Shown one piece after another: positions 1 through 11,456 of a stretch of DNA of 64,000 nucleotides. A program made the translations under genes and the position numbers. The notes beneath the pieces were generated by a model. The model was not told the DNA's origin. It saw only the letters and a program-made list of their open reading frames with translations, and searched no databases. This DNA comes from Aplectana chamaeleonis (lineage: Eukaryota > Nematoda > Chromadorea > Rhabditida > Cosmocercidae), in assembly GCA_029168955.1 (NCBI GenBank), contig JAPDOI010000106.1:333001-397000 (forward strand), in the 5' to 3' direction. Each line of letters starts with the position of its first letter. Positions within the stretch are counted from its first letter, which is position 1.

Positions 1-1004
1 GGAAATCTAAGCCAGTTGGCTCCAAAGGTCTGCACGGTGCGATGAGATGCATATTGCAAATGAGGAATCACGCAGCTTGCGATCTGCCAACGTTATCCCA
101 GAATATTTCAATCTATCGAACCCTATATCAACTGTTCTGAGATCACTCCCACGCTGAAAACGTATCGTTCATAAAGTTGTGAACCAGAAGAATGCCTGTT
201 TCCGAGCCACAAGTTGGCTTTCGCCTTTTACGGGATACACCGGTAAGACCGATGAGGATTACCAAAGTTTGCATCTTGGAAGAGGAAGCTCCGAGGGGGG
301 GGGGAGATTGATAAACGCCCATTTTGTTGTTTGTTTTGGTTTGAGTTTGGCTTGGTTTGTAAACCCACCCGTGACCGAACAACTCCCCCGAGCTAACCAG
401 CGCCGCCGTGGTTTGCAAACCGGAAGGCGTGCTCACGGACGCAATTGGGATGAGACTGCTTATTCATTTTATTACTATCGTTCCAGGTTCGTTCTGTTTT
501 TCAGTGTTTTTGCACTATTTAGGCCCTAGTTTTCGGAATGAAAACGCTCCGCGATAGCAGTGTAGCAGTTGGCTGGGGGGAGGGGGGGGATAAGGAACTC
601 ACACAATTTCGCTTACACGACGCAATTATGAAGACCGAGAATTCTTGGGCATTTCGATTGCATTTTGCCAACCTTTTGCCTTTCTGTTGCAAATCTATTG
701 CAGAAATTTTGTGTTATTTTATTCCTCCTCTCATTGCAGTGTTGTTTGTATCGTTTGTGTTGGTATCATTTGCCAAGCTTAACCTCGAAAAATAATCTTG
801 TGGAACTTTACAAATGTCTAGCCGGGTAGGTTCCGCAACGACACAGCAATAAGTGCCGCGGCATGTATAACTTCTGTTTACGGCTTTCCGCAGCGTTTTC
901 AGTGACAACTATTCCTTTTGGAGTTCATTGTCACAGTGAGAGTATTCATTAGTTACAGTTGCCACCTCCGCGGCGTCCCGCCGGTGTATACGCAAGGGCT
1001 AACT

Positions 1005-1163
1005 GGGACAGGGGCTGTCTACACACCTAAGAAGGAGTTGTCCCGTTTTTGTATGTAGTTTGAAACGTCACACCACTCAAGGCGAGCGGCGTGGTCCCGA
1101 GTGGAATTAGAGCAACAAAAGGCGGAACTACTCCTTCCTCAGTGTGTAGAGAGCCCCTGTCCC
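1005..1163 (+). mobile_element. MITE, GGGACAGGGGC family, copy 1
   Basis: The 159-bp element has terminal inverted repeats reading GGGACAGGGGCTGTCTACAC at the left and its near-complement at the right. Its interior is itself a partial palindrome. Two more copies lie at 4367-4525 (mirror copy in the right palindrome arm) and 55470-55621. It has no coding capacity, and the superfamily is not evident from the termini. Confidence 0.8.
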
Positions 1164-1166
1164 GGG

Positions 1167-1290
1167 CAGGGATGAGCAGAATTCCGATTTCCGGATTCCG
1201 ATTTCTGCAGGTTTTTAGGATGCGGATATCCACTTTCCGATTTCCGAAAAAATGGGTGCGGAAATCGGAAGAAAATGCGGAAATAATCTG
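1167..1290 (+). repeat. hAT-like terminus with CGGAAATCGG motif array
   Basis: The segment begins CAGGGATGAGC, as does the complete element at 42301-42769, and continues with repeated CGATTTCC / GGAAATCGG motifs. No matching right terminus follows nearby. The mirror-image terminus is at 4344-4363 in the opposite arm. It is best read as one end of a non-autonomous hAT-like element that was duplicated in the palindrome. Confidence 0.55.
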
Positions 1291-2611
1291 AACCTGCTTC
1301 CACTGACAGAATCTTGAGACTCGCCAACTTTGTCAAGACCTGTTAAAGGGACTTATTTTCTATGGGATCCAGGGAAATGCATAATTGGAACTCTCTAATT
1401 CTTTAGTCATTCAACGAGCCAAAGCCCTCGTCAATTGTTAGACCTTAATCGTTAGTCCTTAGAAATCCAAACTTTGACAATAGACACTGCAAAAGTCGAG
1501 AAAAAAAACAAGAGTGAAAAAGAAAGGAGGCATGGATAGCTGCATATATTACTAAAATTCCATTTACGTATCTGATAGAAAACAAAGTTCAAATATTAGA
1601 TTAGCACGTAATTCAAGGCTTCAACAAGAGCCCACTGTACAGGGTGTGCGTTTTTTGGGTTTTCGTCCTTCTGGCAAAAGTATTCATTATCGAGAAAAGT
1701 TGAGAAAGTGTAGGCTTTTTCAATTTTTCTCTCTTTAAAAAGCGTGCGATCAACCGAATGATTATTGTGACCTGCAGGCAGTGCTCTACATTGAAGAGTT
1801 GATTGCGAACTTCACAAAACGTAATATGTAGTGTATGCTTTGCTTCACCGGACGTGGATGCAGTGCAGGCGATTTGTAGACACTTCGATCCGTTACAGAC
1901 CGACTCAGACCAAACGCCGCTTAAAGGCAGTGGTCGCGCTCAAATATGCTCGTCTTCTTTTCTTCTATAAATCATTTGCTGGGTATAGAGTAGTAGAACC
2001 TATAAGAAAAAATCGCGAAAAATACCTGTTCTGGGCCAAATTCTAAGCCTGAACTTTCTTGTCTTTTGATGGTGGAAAGGTCCACCCCACATCATCGGCA
2101 TCGATGATCTCTAATATCGAGAACATCAGCTGGCTTGAAATTGAATTTCAACCGATGAACTTTCGGATTCATGTACACATCTAGTCAAAAACATTGACTG
2201 AAGTGCTTGCTTTCATTGTTCAACTGTTTTATTAAGTAAATTTGCATTTATTTCTTCCTCTGACAAGGGACCACTTCGAACATAAAATGGAGTTTTGAAA
2301 AACGGTCTTTTGAGGGTTGTAGAGGAGCTAAAAAGAAACAATTTGAGATTTTAAAATTTCACTCAGTCCTCACGGGTAGATCAAAAACGATCAAAAAATG
2401 AAAGGAACCAGACCGTTGGATTGGGAGGACGTAGCACAAATGTGAGCTATACAGTGGCCTTGAAATCATCTGAAAAGGTTCTCCTAAAAGTTTGAAGATG
2501 AAATCTAGCTAGGTTCTCGAGTTATGACTTATTCATTGATCCCCTGAACAATGCTCGTTGCATTCAAACCACCGATCACTGCAATGTGATAGTCGGGGAG
2601 AGCTAGCAGCA

Positions 2612-2680
2612 CGCCGTGGCTCAGTCGGTTAGGCGTTGGATTACGAAGCAATTGAAAGAAGGTTCGAATACTGCGGGTTC
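2612..2680 (+). ncRNA. tRNA-like A/B-box segment (SINE head or tRNA relic)
   Basis: The sequence resembles a tRNA D arm (TGGCTCAGTCGGTTAGGCG, A-box-like) followed about 45 bases later by GGTTCGAATAC, close to the B-box consensus. The 5' acceptor strand GCCGTGG has no proper partner after the T arm and the anticodon arm pairs poorly. A functional tRNA is therefore unlikely. A tRNA-derived SINE head or decayed tRNA fits better. Confidence 0.4.
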
Positions 2681-3369
2681 AATACTGCATTATGGCTGGT
2701 AGTAATGGCATTTCTATGTGTTCACCTTACTTGTTTTGAGTTTCAACAGTGTCTCTTGTTTTTTATACCTCTTTTCTTACATCGCAGACGTAACGTGATA
2801 TAAACGGAGAACGGTTCACATCAATGTTAGAAACTATAGAAATTCCGAGGTTTCGACAATTGCTAGAATACCAAGAATGCCCTTACCCTTCTCCCCCACA
2901 TATGCCACAGGAAAACTCGGGGAAACACTTTAGGGGACTTATTTTGATATATGACGCTGGATAAAAGTTCGGACAAAATGAAACTTCGTGGACTTGTTCC
3001 TTGATCAATGATCAATCGTTTTAGAAATAATTGTTGTAAACAGAAGTGGGTTTACCTAAACTACAAAATCCATTAAAGCAACCTAATACTTTAGCGCATG
3101 GCTCGAAGACTCAAGAAAAGTGTTTCGTTATCAATTCCAAAATTTGGAGTAGAACAGAACCACTCTTTTGAAAACGCATCTTACAAGATAACTACTTTTA
3201 TTCAGCCTGGCCATTCTGGTTTAAATGTAGTTTTCTGATGCCATTTGGACGTAGAATCCGAGTATGCTCTCCGCAGCTTCTCTGAAAAATAGAGAAGCTT
3301 TTATGAAAAGAAGTTATAGTCGTTTTTCCAAGCCTCGCGACAAGGCAAGGGTACTCATCAAGGAATTTT

Positions 3370-3665
3370 TAGGGTGGTTTATAGAAAATTTCCGGATTCG
3401 GCTCAAAACTTGTATGTAGGGGTAATCTAGGGTGCTGAACACGAATCTAGAGATCGTTTTCCGAAATTCTGAGGTTTACTGTAGTTTACGGTAGTTGTCA
3501 TGACATAGAGGGCCTAAACCTACCTTAATAATTTCAAAAGTGACAAGTGAACATCAAATTCGTATTCAGCACCCCGAATAACCCCTGCTCAGAAATTTTG
3601 AGTCAATTCTGAGACTTTCACTCAACTACCGTATACCCACCGTAATCTACCGTAATCTGTCGAAA
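3370..3665 (-). repeat. Dispersed repeat, copy 1 of 2
   Basis: In reverse complement this stretch matches 32303-32585 over roughly 280 bp, with shared blocks such as ATTACGGTAGGTATACGGTAG-like and TTATTCGGGGTGGTGAATACG-like sequence. It is non-coding and rich in TACGGTAG motifs. The family is not recognised. Confidence 0.65.
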
Positions 3666-3786
3666 ATCGATAAACTAACATCAGATTCGTTATGAGCACT
3701 TTAAATAACCTCCGAAAGCGAAGTTTGAGTCCTAAATGTTTTCTCGACCTTATTCTTACCTCATGGGGCTCCAAATGTCGCTGAAT

Positions 3787-5525
3787 GCTTTTTAAAGCCA
3801 GAAAAATTGAAAAAGCCTACACTTTCCCAACTTTTCTCGATAATGACTACTTTTGCCAGGAGGACAAAAACCTAAAAACGCACACCCTGTACAGTGGGCT
3901 CTTATTGAAGCCCTGAATTACGTGTTAATCTAAGATTTGAACTTTGTTTTCTATCAAATACGTAAATGAAATTTTAGTAATACATGCAGCTATCCATGCC
4001 TCCTTTCTTTTTCACTCTTGTTTTTTTTTCTCGACTTTTGCAGTGTTTATTGTCAAAGTTTGGATTTCTAAGGACTAACGATAAAGGTCTAACGATTAAC
4101 GAGGGTTTTGGCTCGTTGAATGACTAACGAATTAGAGAGTTCCAATTATGCATTTCCCTGGATCCCATAGAAAATAAGTCCTTTTAACAGGTCTTGACAA
4201 AGTTGGCGAGTCTCAAGATTCTGTCAGTGGAAGCAGGTTCAGATTATTTCCGCATTTTCTTCCGATTTCCGCACCCATTTTTTCGGAAATCGGAAAGTGC
4301 ATATCCGCATCCTAAAAACCTGCAGAAATCGGAATTTGGAAATCGGAATTCTGCTCATCCCTGCCCGGGACAGGGGCTCTCTACACACTGAGGAAGGAGT
4401 AGTTCCGCCTTTTGTTGCTCTAATTCCACTCGGGACCACGCCGCTCGCGTTGAGTGGTGTGACGTTTCAAACTACATACAAAAACGGGACAACTCCTTCT
4501 TAGGTGTGTAGACAGCCCCTGTCCCAGTTAGCCCTTGCGTATACACCGGCGGGACGCCGCAGAGGTGGCAGCTGTAACTAATGAATACTCTCACTGTGAC
4601 AATGAACTCCAAAAGGATTAGTTGTCACTGAAAACGCTACGGAAAGCCGTAAATAGAAGTTATACATGCCGCGGCACTTATTGCTGTGTCGTTGCGGGAC
4701 CTACCCGGCTAGACATTTGTAAAGTTCCACAAGATTATTTTTCGAGGTTAAGCTTGGCAAATGATACCAACACAAACGATACAAACAACACTGCAATGAG
4801 AGGAGGAATAAAATAACACAAAATTTCTGCAATAGATTTGCAACAGAAAGGCAAAAGGTTGGCAAAATGCAATCGAAATGCCCAAAAATTTTCGGTCTGC
4901 ATAATTGCGTCGTGTAAGCGAAATTGTGTGAGTTCCTTATCCCCCCCTCCCCCCCCCCAGCCAACTGCTACACTGCTATCGCGGAGCGTTTTCATTCCGA
5001 AAACTAGGGCCTAAATAGTGCAAAAACACTGAAAAACAGAACGAACCTGCAACGATAGTAATAAAATGAATAAGCAGTCTCATCCCAATTGCGTCCGTGA
5101 GCACGCCTTCCGGTTTGCAAACCACGCTCGGGGGAGTGGTTCGGTCACGGGTGGGTTTACAAACCAAGCCAAACTCAAACCAAAACAAACAACAAAATGG
5201 TCGTTTATCAATCTCTCCCCCCCCCCCGGAGCTCCCTCTTCCTCTTCAAGGATGCAAAATTTGGTAATCCTCATCGGTCTTACCGGTGTATCCCGTAAAA
5301 GGCGAAAGCCAACTTGTGGCTCGGAAACAGGCATTCTTCTGGTTCACAACTTTATGAACGATACGTTTTCAGCGTGGGAGTGATCTCAGAACAGTTGATT
5401 TGGGGTTCGATAGACTGAAATATACTGGGATAACGTTGGCAGATCGCAAGCTGCGTGATTCCTCATTTGCAATATGCATCTCATCGCACCGTGCAGACCT
5501 TTGGAGCCAACTGGCTTAGATTTCC
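3787..5525. repeat. Right arm of giant inverted duplication
   Basis: This is the reverse complement of 1-1745, with very high identity by eye. The visible homology ends at 5525 only because the window starts at base 1; the sequence to the right (5526 onward) has no partner in the window. The palindrome centre is near 2766. Confidence 0.93.
4367..4525 (-). mobile_element. MITE, GGGACAGGGGC family, copy 2 (mirror of copy 1)
   Basis: This is the reverse-complement counterpart of 1005-1163 inside the right palindrome arm, with the same 159-bp length. It is not an independent insertion: it was duplicated with the arm. Confidence 0.8.
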
Positions 5526-5733
5526 TTGTGATATGTGACAGTAGTCTTTGAATACCCGCTGATGTGCTTGTATGAACTCTATACTTGGCAGAGTATTTTC
5601 CACTTTGAGGATAATGAATCTTGATGGCTTTCACATAGCGTGCTCGGCAAAAGAAAGCTTCGAGCTCATATGGATTTCTCCACGCAGAGACAAATATTCC
5701 TCCATATATGGCGTTTTTTTGAAAAACATCCAT
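5386..5733 (-). other. Unrecognised open frame crossing the palindrome arm border
   Basis: A 115-codon open frame starts with an ATG and has a balanced, protein-like composition (cysteines, aromatics, basic patches). I recognise no family. Its C-terminal third lies inside the duplicated arm, so a truncated version is present at about 1-140 on the + strand side. No splice sites or partner exons are evident, and it may be a chance frame. Confidence 0.18.
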
Positions 5734-7219
5734 AAGTTTATATTAGATTAACGAAATTTTCTGAAAACCTTCCTCTTAGAGCTTTCAGTAACGCTGAATT
5801 CATTCGTCATGCTCCCGCATGGCGAAAATTGGAGCTGGGTCACCTAAATGCAAAAAGTAGAGTGGCCCCACAGTTCCGCACCGCACTGTACAGCCTAGGC
5901 TTTTGAAACAAAGCCAGGTATGTAGATAGCCGCGCGGCGCGGTCAAAGCGGATCGTAAATGAGTTTTCTCAGTCCCTTTTTTCATTTACCGAAATTCTTC
6001 GGCCGGTACTCAGTCCAATCGGTTATAAAATATAAAAAGAAAAGCTAAAAAGTCGTCGACGAGACAAAGAAAATTCGCTCGCCCACCCGGCTTACCTTTA
6101 CCAGCCTAGGCTCTATGTAGCCTACCTCGCATGAATTGGTCCGGGCAAAATATAGCAGGGATGATGAGATTTTGAAATGGTAAGCACGATAAGCCTTAGT
6201 TTTACAGGTTTACGATGAGGAAGAAGTAGGTACGATTCCAGTTGTTTCAAAATGCTTGGGTGTTTCCAAACTCTCTGCTTCCGAAACTGTTTTCTTACCA
6301 ATTTGGTCTTTCTGTATTTTTTTACAAACTCAAACTTTGTTTCCTGAGAAAAAAAAGAAAACTCCCGAACATCCCTGACAAGGGGTGATGTTCTGGTGCT
6401 CTGAGCAATGACTTACCCTTGCATTGCATAAACCAATTCGAAAGAGAACGTCGATGTGAGGAATATTATCCATCTTGATTGTGCCAATGGTGGAAATACA
6501 TAGTTACACGTCGTTGCAATTGCAAGGCAAGCACCTTGTATACACCCCTGGAAGTGAGAAATCTCAAAATACGGGTTTTGTTCTAAACTAGGGGTGGTAG
6601 TTACTGGGGTGTTAAACGCGAATTAACAGGCGGTAAATTCGCGTTAAACGCGAGTTTAACCACACCAGAATCTGAGCAGGACTCCTAATAGTTAAGAGAG
6701 AATTCGCTCTAGTTTCACCCCAACATCCCTCAGTGGTAAGCATTTGATACACTTTCAATGAAAACGTCTCGAAAAAGCGACAATTGTAACCTTTCTTACG
6801 AAAAATAGCGATTTCAAAACTTTTTCAGGTCTATTTTTTTCTCTAAAATTCCAACATGTGGCATCCTCGCGGTAAGTTTGCGTTTAACATCCTCTCGCAG
6901 AGAGCAAGGAAATGGTGCTGAAATGCGAGAGGAACTCGCGACTAAAGAAAAACTCCTCCCGAGGAGCTTTCTGGCGCGGCTAGCAGGATACAGTAGAAAC
7001 AGCTTTGACCATCTATAGTGAGGGCAAGTGCGAGTTTAATCAATGCAGAGGGTCAAGGAATTTGGTAGCACTGTCAGCCATTTTGATTCAGGACGTCAGC
7101 CTATCTTTAAAACTGGAGGGTGATTCACGGGATAGTCTTGTAACGGCTTCTACAAGGGAAACGGGCGATGAGGGATCAAAAACAAAACAGGGATCATTGC
7201 TGAAACCCGTTGGCCGCCT
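5734..7219. other. Intergenic stretch, no gene recognised
   Basis: Mixed AT-rich DNA. A short GC-rich patch near 5880-5960 and a self-complementary run around 6600-6665 (repeated TTAAACGCGA / TCGCGTTAA) are the only structures noticed. No long open frame with protein character is present. Confidence 0.5.
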
Positions 7220-7363
7220 TCTAGGGGTTGAGCAGAGTGCCAAGAGGGCGCGGCGCGGCCTGATCATGGTGAGCCGTATTGATAGATTGCGGCGATCTAT
7301 CTATACGGCTCTCCATCATCAGGCCGTGCCGCGCCCTGATGGCACCTCTGCTCAGCCCCCTAT
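7220..7363. mobile_element. Foldback MITE, about 144 bp
   Basis: The arms at 7220-7285 and 7298-7363 are near-perfect inverted repeats. The left begins CTAGGGGTTGAGCAGAG and both contain GGGCGCGGCGCGGCCTGAT-like sequence. The GC-rich arms contrast with the AT-rich flanks. Open frames reading through it are artefacts of the repeat. Confidence 0.75.
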
Positions 7364-8297
7364 GGTGGCACTAATCAATCCCTCCGGATCAGCTGTTAAT
7401 TTTTGGGTGAGCGCAGACACTTCTCTCCTTTTTCCTATTTTCCTTCTGAAATTCTTCCGCTTTGCTATTTTCAGGTTATTTTCTTCTTCATAATTCATTG
7501 CTTATCCTAGGCTATAATGAGTGTTTAGAGAATTAATTGCTTGCTCGCTTTTCGCAAGGGTTTCCATAACTTTTAGTGCCAGAAAATGAACATTTTCAGA
7601 GTGAAGGATTCACAAGTGATTCGCTGCTTTAGTAATGTTTCTGTATTTTATCTGTATCTTGGTGCTCTAGTAATGTTTCTTTATTAGTCGGGGGCGTATC
7701 GGGCGAGTTTTGTGGCAAACCAATGTGAACTTGTTTTCAAAGCCAATTATTTTTGTTATTAATTTGCTGCAAGATTGGAGAACTCCCTAATCATTGCCCT
7801 TATTTTTATTGAGGATCCGCGACGCACTTGTCTTGGTGCATTGATGGAACCACTCGAAGTGTTTCGATTCTTACCTTGCAATATTTGCACGAAATTCCTT
7901 CCTTGCATGATGCACATATGAGCGAATAAGTCTTTTCTATATATTTTGAACAACAACCGGGGGTTGGTGATGAGTTTCAATTTGAGAAGACTGCTAACAC
8001 TTCATTTCTTGAACTTCACCAATGACCGAAACCGTACAATCGCCCCAATCTCGAACGTAAGCAGTTGCACGTTTCCAAAAAAACGCTTGAAATCTTACCA
8101 AAAACGAAAATTGACTATTCACTCAATCATTCTTATAGGTTTTTGATTATCCATTTCAGTTGAATGCAGTTCACTCTATCTACTTATTACTCGACGATTT
8201 TCGGAAGGTATTTATCGCACCTAGTGTTGCCTTTCCAGGTGCGCCTTTTGATTGAATCATCCAGGGATTTTAAAATTTTTGTTCGCTCGAAATTCTG
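7364..8297. other. Intergenic stretch, no gene recognised
   Basis: AT-rich DNA without convincing coding structure. Short frames near 7760-8380 on both strands show no motif. It precedes the putative trans-splice acceptor at 8298-8302 and could include regulatory sequence for that candidate gene. Confidence 0.4.
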
Positions 8298-8302
8298 TTT
8301 AG

Positions 8303-8750
8303 GAAGGATGTTTGTACAGGTAACGTTCAAAAAAGTTATTGCAGATGTGAGATCTTGTAAGATCACCCTCATCTGGTGATTTAAGCTATTAATTAACCTA
8401 GCATGTGTTTCCGAGAATGGTTCTAAAAATTGATAAAGCTCACAAAAATTACGAGAGTTTGGATTGCCAAGCGAAGGGGAATTCAAAAATTCCGTTCTAG
8501 TCGTGCTTCGAACGATAGAAATTTCAAGAAGTTCGCTTTGAAGGCTCTTCCTCATGAATAATTTCGGTGAATACCACCGAAATGTAATTTTAGATCGTTT
8601 TCAATATGCGTTGCAATGTTTTTGAACGATATTGACCTCAAATCAAAACCGATTGTTCTTTTCAGATATTCTGGTTGCTTCTTGCGTCTCTTTTGCCCTG
8701 GCACGTCGAACCATCGGCAGATGAAGACTGTGGAAGAGAAGAAATGTCAG
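8303..8750 (+). CDS. Candidate 5' end of a secreted-protein gene (two exons)
   Basis: An acceptor-like TGTTTAG at 8296-8302 is followed by five bases and an ATG at 8308. The first exon encodes only Met-Phe-Val-Gln and ends at a GTAACG donor (8320). A TTTTCAG acceptor at 8659-8665 opens a second exon (8666-8750) in the same phase. The join gives a classical signal peptide: a hydrophobic core IFWLLLASLLPW, then VEPSADEDCGREEMS. A GTACTAG donor follows at 8751. The first donor resembles the exon-1 donors of the two receptor genes here (GTAACT, GTAACA). Downstream exons are uncertain; a possible 30-nt exon with a strong acceptor lies at 11280-11309, just beyond the Tc-like element. No family is recognised. 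Confidence 0.4.
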
Positions 8751-9284
8751 GTACTAGAAAAATAAGATCGAATAAACACACCAGCTCTTTAAAAACTTCC
8801 AAAAAGGGACTGCAATCATCTGTATACGATAACCAGGAAGGGTGGTGACCATATTGGCTATAAAACTGTTGGTTTTTTTTGTATGAACAAGAATCTCCCG
8901 AATAATCTAGGGTGTCCTATAATTATGAAACAGTCCAAAAAACGAAACTTATTTTATAAAAAATCTGAGGTGCGCGTGTAATCTACAGTGCGTTCAGAAA
9001 GTATAAGGACACCCCCGAAAATCGAGATTTCCAATAAAACTTTGTGTTTGGTGATCAATACTGTTCATCAATTAATTCAGCATCATGGAGAACCTATGTT
9101 TGATTATTTATATAACTATTGTGAAATTTTGTAAAATTTTATCTCAACTTTTAGATTTTTTCGCCGTTCAGAAAGTATAGGGACACCCTTCGAAAATTCA
9201 GATTTTTTCATCCAAACAAGATTTCCCGATGCAGGTTCGCTACATAAACTCGAAATGAGTACATGTGATATCTTTATTCCTAAA

Positions 9285-10283
9285 ATGGCTCGTGGTACTG
9301 CTCTAACTGCTGCTGAACAAGCTCAAATTCGTGCGCTCAGCGTTGCCGGGTTGAGCCAACGTCGAATCGCTACCCGGCTCGGTAATCTGTCAACTGTATC
9401 AACCAGTTCCAGCGAGATCCAGATTCCTACTTTACTGCGAAGCGTACTGGACGGCCGAAGAAGATCAGCAATCAAGATTCGCGGAGAATTATTCGGCTCT
9501 GCTCCAACAGCACACTTTCGCTGAACCAGATTAAGTCTAAATTATCGCTCAGTGTTTCGAAAACGACAGTCTGGAACACCATAAATGGCGATAAAAAAAT
9601 TGCCCGACAAGAGATGACGAAGGCTCCGTCGTTATCTGCAAACCATAAAGAGACTCGACTTGAATTTGCAAAGAGGAACATGGCAACTGATTGGGCAAAG
9701 TTAAGGCAGTCTCATAATTTCCGGGAAAAATCGAGAAATGACGCAAAAAATTTTTAGGTCATCTTTTCCGACGAGAAGAAATTTAATCTTGACGGACCGG
9801 ATGGTGCTCGATCCTACTGGCGAGATCTGCGCAAGGATCCATTCATTTTCAGCAGACAGAATTTCGGCGGTGGCTCGCTCATGTATTGGGGCGCATTCAG
9901 TAGCGAAGGTGTCGGAGCAATATCAAGAAACTTTTCGCACACATCTACTGCCATTTTTGTCCGGAGCACGACGTCAGCGTTTCACTTTCCAGCAAGAAAA
10001 CGCGGCCGTACATGTGTCCAGGTCTACAAAAACCTGGTTTCTACGTCATCGAATTCGTTTGTTGGACTGGCTCGCGTGTAGCCCAGATAGAGAATATCTG
10101 GGGCATACTTGTGCGCCAGGTTTATGCCAACAATAAGCAGTACAGAACGGTAGATGAGCTGAAGGTCGCTATCCTCGAACCGTGGGCCAATCTAGATGAA
10201 AACGTCATTGCCGATTTGATCAATTCTATGCCAAAGAGAATTTTGAGATCATTGCTGATGGTGGTGCAGCTATTTCATTCTAG
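9285..10283 (+). pseudogene. Tc3-like transposase pseudogene A
   Basis: The start MARGTALTAAEQAQIRALS and the following GLSQRRIATRLG resemble the N-terminal helix-turn-helix of Tc3-type transposases. Pieces in other frames keep the DDE-domain landmarks: FSDEKKFNLDGPDG near 9765 (first catalytic Asp), FGGGSLMYWGAF near 9870, FQQENAAVHVSRST near 10000 (second Asp position changed to Glu in QQEN), and a C-terminal block from IENIWGILVRQVYANN to MPKRI near 10230. At least three frameshifts and internal losses separate these blocks, so no active protein can be made. Family assignment rests on these motifs; full mobility is lost. Confidence 0.88.
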
Positions 10284-10439
10284 ATGAAAACACACTGCTC
10301 TCCACTTCTTTTATACCCTACCCTTTATCAGATGGTTATCACTAATTTCGTTTACGATCCTTCCCGAAGCTCCATACCCACATTCGTCATTTGATCAGAG
10401 CGCTCCGCTTTCGAAAGCTCTGATTGCAGATTCGCATCT

Positions 10440-10917
10440 TAGGTTATGTTTACGACGACAAAAAGTCAAACTAGGATGGTCCTGATGGCTAAAGACGTTA
10501 TTGGAGAGATCTTAGAAATGAGCTGGAAAGCAGCGTGATGGTGTGGACAGTATGCAGCAGTGGTGATGAGGTCGGCAATAAATTTGTTCGGAGTGAAATG
10601 GACCCAAAATGTACCAACAGGCTTTGCACTCTCGACTACTGCTGTTTCTCGGTCAACGAAGACGGCAGCTACTCAAACGTCCCCAGGAAAACGCATCAAT
10701 CTATGTCAGCCGGTCAAAGCAGGAGTGGTTTTGGAAAAATCCTATCGACCATTTGCCTTGGTCAGCCATAAAGCCTTACTCAAACCTCCAGAAAAAACCT
10801 ACCGGACATCTGCTCTTGGAAAATTTCCAAAATGAAACGCAAAGGCAATGCTCTGAAACTGGCCAATCTCAATGCGTGATGCGATCTCGATCAAAATGTT
10901 CTCAAACGGCTCAGTGA
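10440..10917 (+). pseudogene. Tc3-like transposase pseudogene B (fragment)
   Basis: Reading from about 10450 gives DDKKSN, a stop, DGPDG, a stop, then RRYWRDLRNELESSVMVW. Another frame then gives RPQENASIYVSRSKQEWFW near 10670. These correspond to the central and second catalytic regions of the same transposase family as pseudogene A, but the sequence is clearly different from A. It is therefore an independent, more decayed copy with no N terminus visible. Confidence 0.75.
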
Positions 10918-11456
10918 GAGCCTTTCAGACCCTTTCTCGAACTGTTTACCGCAGTGGTGCTGCAACCACATTTTTATAATTTTTCGATGGTGATTTTATG
11001 AAAAAGGTTTGATAACTTGTAATGTTTTTGAAATGTTCGTATACTTATGCAGCGAGCAAAAAATGGATTGGGCTGGATGATCGGAAGCCAAATCGAGGTG
11101 CGATGGTAATACAATGTGATCCATCGTTCTCGGCGTAGCAGATTACATAGAAACCACTACTCATACTCAAAATCTGAATCAAACAATCAACATCTGATAC
11201 ATCAATTTTGAAGGTGTTCGTATAATTATGCAACCCACTGTAGTGTGCTTTAATTTTTTGTTGTCCCTTCCTTTTGCAGCACATCTGTTTGCGATGGTTT
11301 TTAATAGAGGTACATATACATTAGGAAAAAAAACGATATTTGCCAATATGCAATAAGAACAAAAATGTCATGATCATGGAATAATCTGTTACGGGCAGGA
11401 AATTTGTGACCACTACATTAGGCGCTCACTAGAAATTTTCTTGTTCTTATGTGTAG

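Larger units (their letters stand above)
1..1745. repeat. Left arm of giant inverted duplication
   Basis: This segment reappears in reverse complement at 3787-5525 with only scattered substitutions and small indels. The match begins at the first base of the window, so the true arm probably extends further left. The arm contains a complete 159-bp MITE (1005-1163) and a tract of CGGAAATC-type motifs (1167-1290), both mirrored in the other arm. The arm therefore already carried these elements when it was duplicated. No convincing gene is seen in it; short open frames occur in mirrored pairs. Confidence 0.93.
1746..3786. other. Loop of the giant palindrome, no gene recognised
   Basis: About 2.04 kb of unique-looking AT-rich DNA lies between the two arms. 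It holds a tRNA-like A/B-box segment (2612-2680) and a diverged dispersed repeat (about 3370-3665). One open frame of 71 codons (1831-2046) has no recognisable features. I see no splice-site series or protein motif. Confidence 0.6.
8984..11242 (+). mobile_element. Composite Tc1/Tc3-like transposon remnant
   Basis: The left end reads TACAGTGCGTTCAGAAAGTA and continues with AAGGACACC. The right end, in reverse complement, reads TACAGTGGGTTGCATAATTA and continues with TACGAACACC, so the termini match in about two thirds of positions and both carry the TA expected of Tc1/mariner elements. A second copy of the left motif occurs at 9165-9190, like the repeated transposase-binding sites inside Tc3-type inverted repeats. 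Two separate decayed transposase genes lie inside (9285-10283 and 10440-10917). This may be one element inserted beside or into another, with mismatched ends contributed by each. Confidence 0.75.

Noticed and set aside
7005..7493. 162-codon plus-strand open frame
   Set aside because: It spans a 144-bp foldback element whose arms determine much of the translation; no motif.
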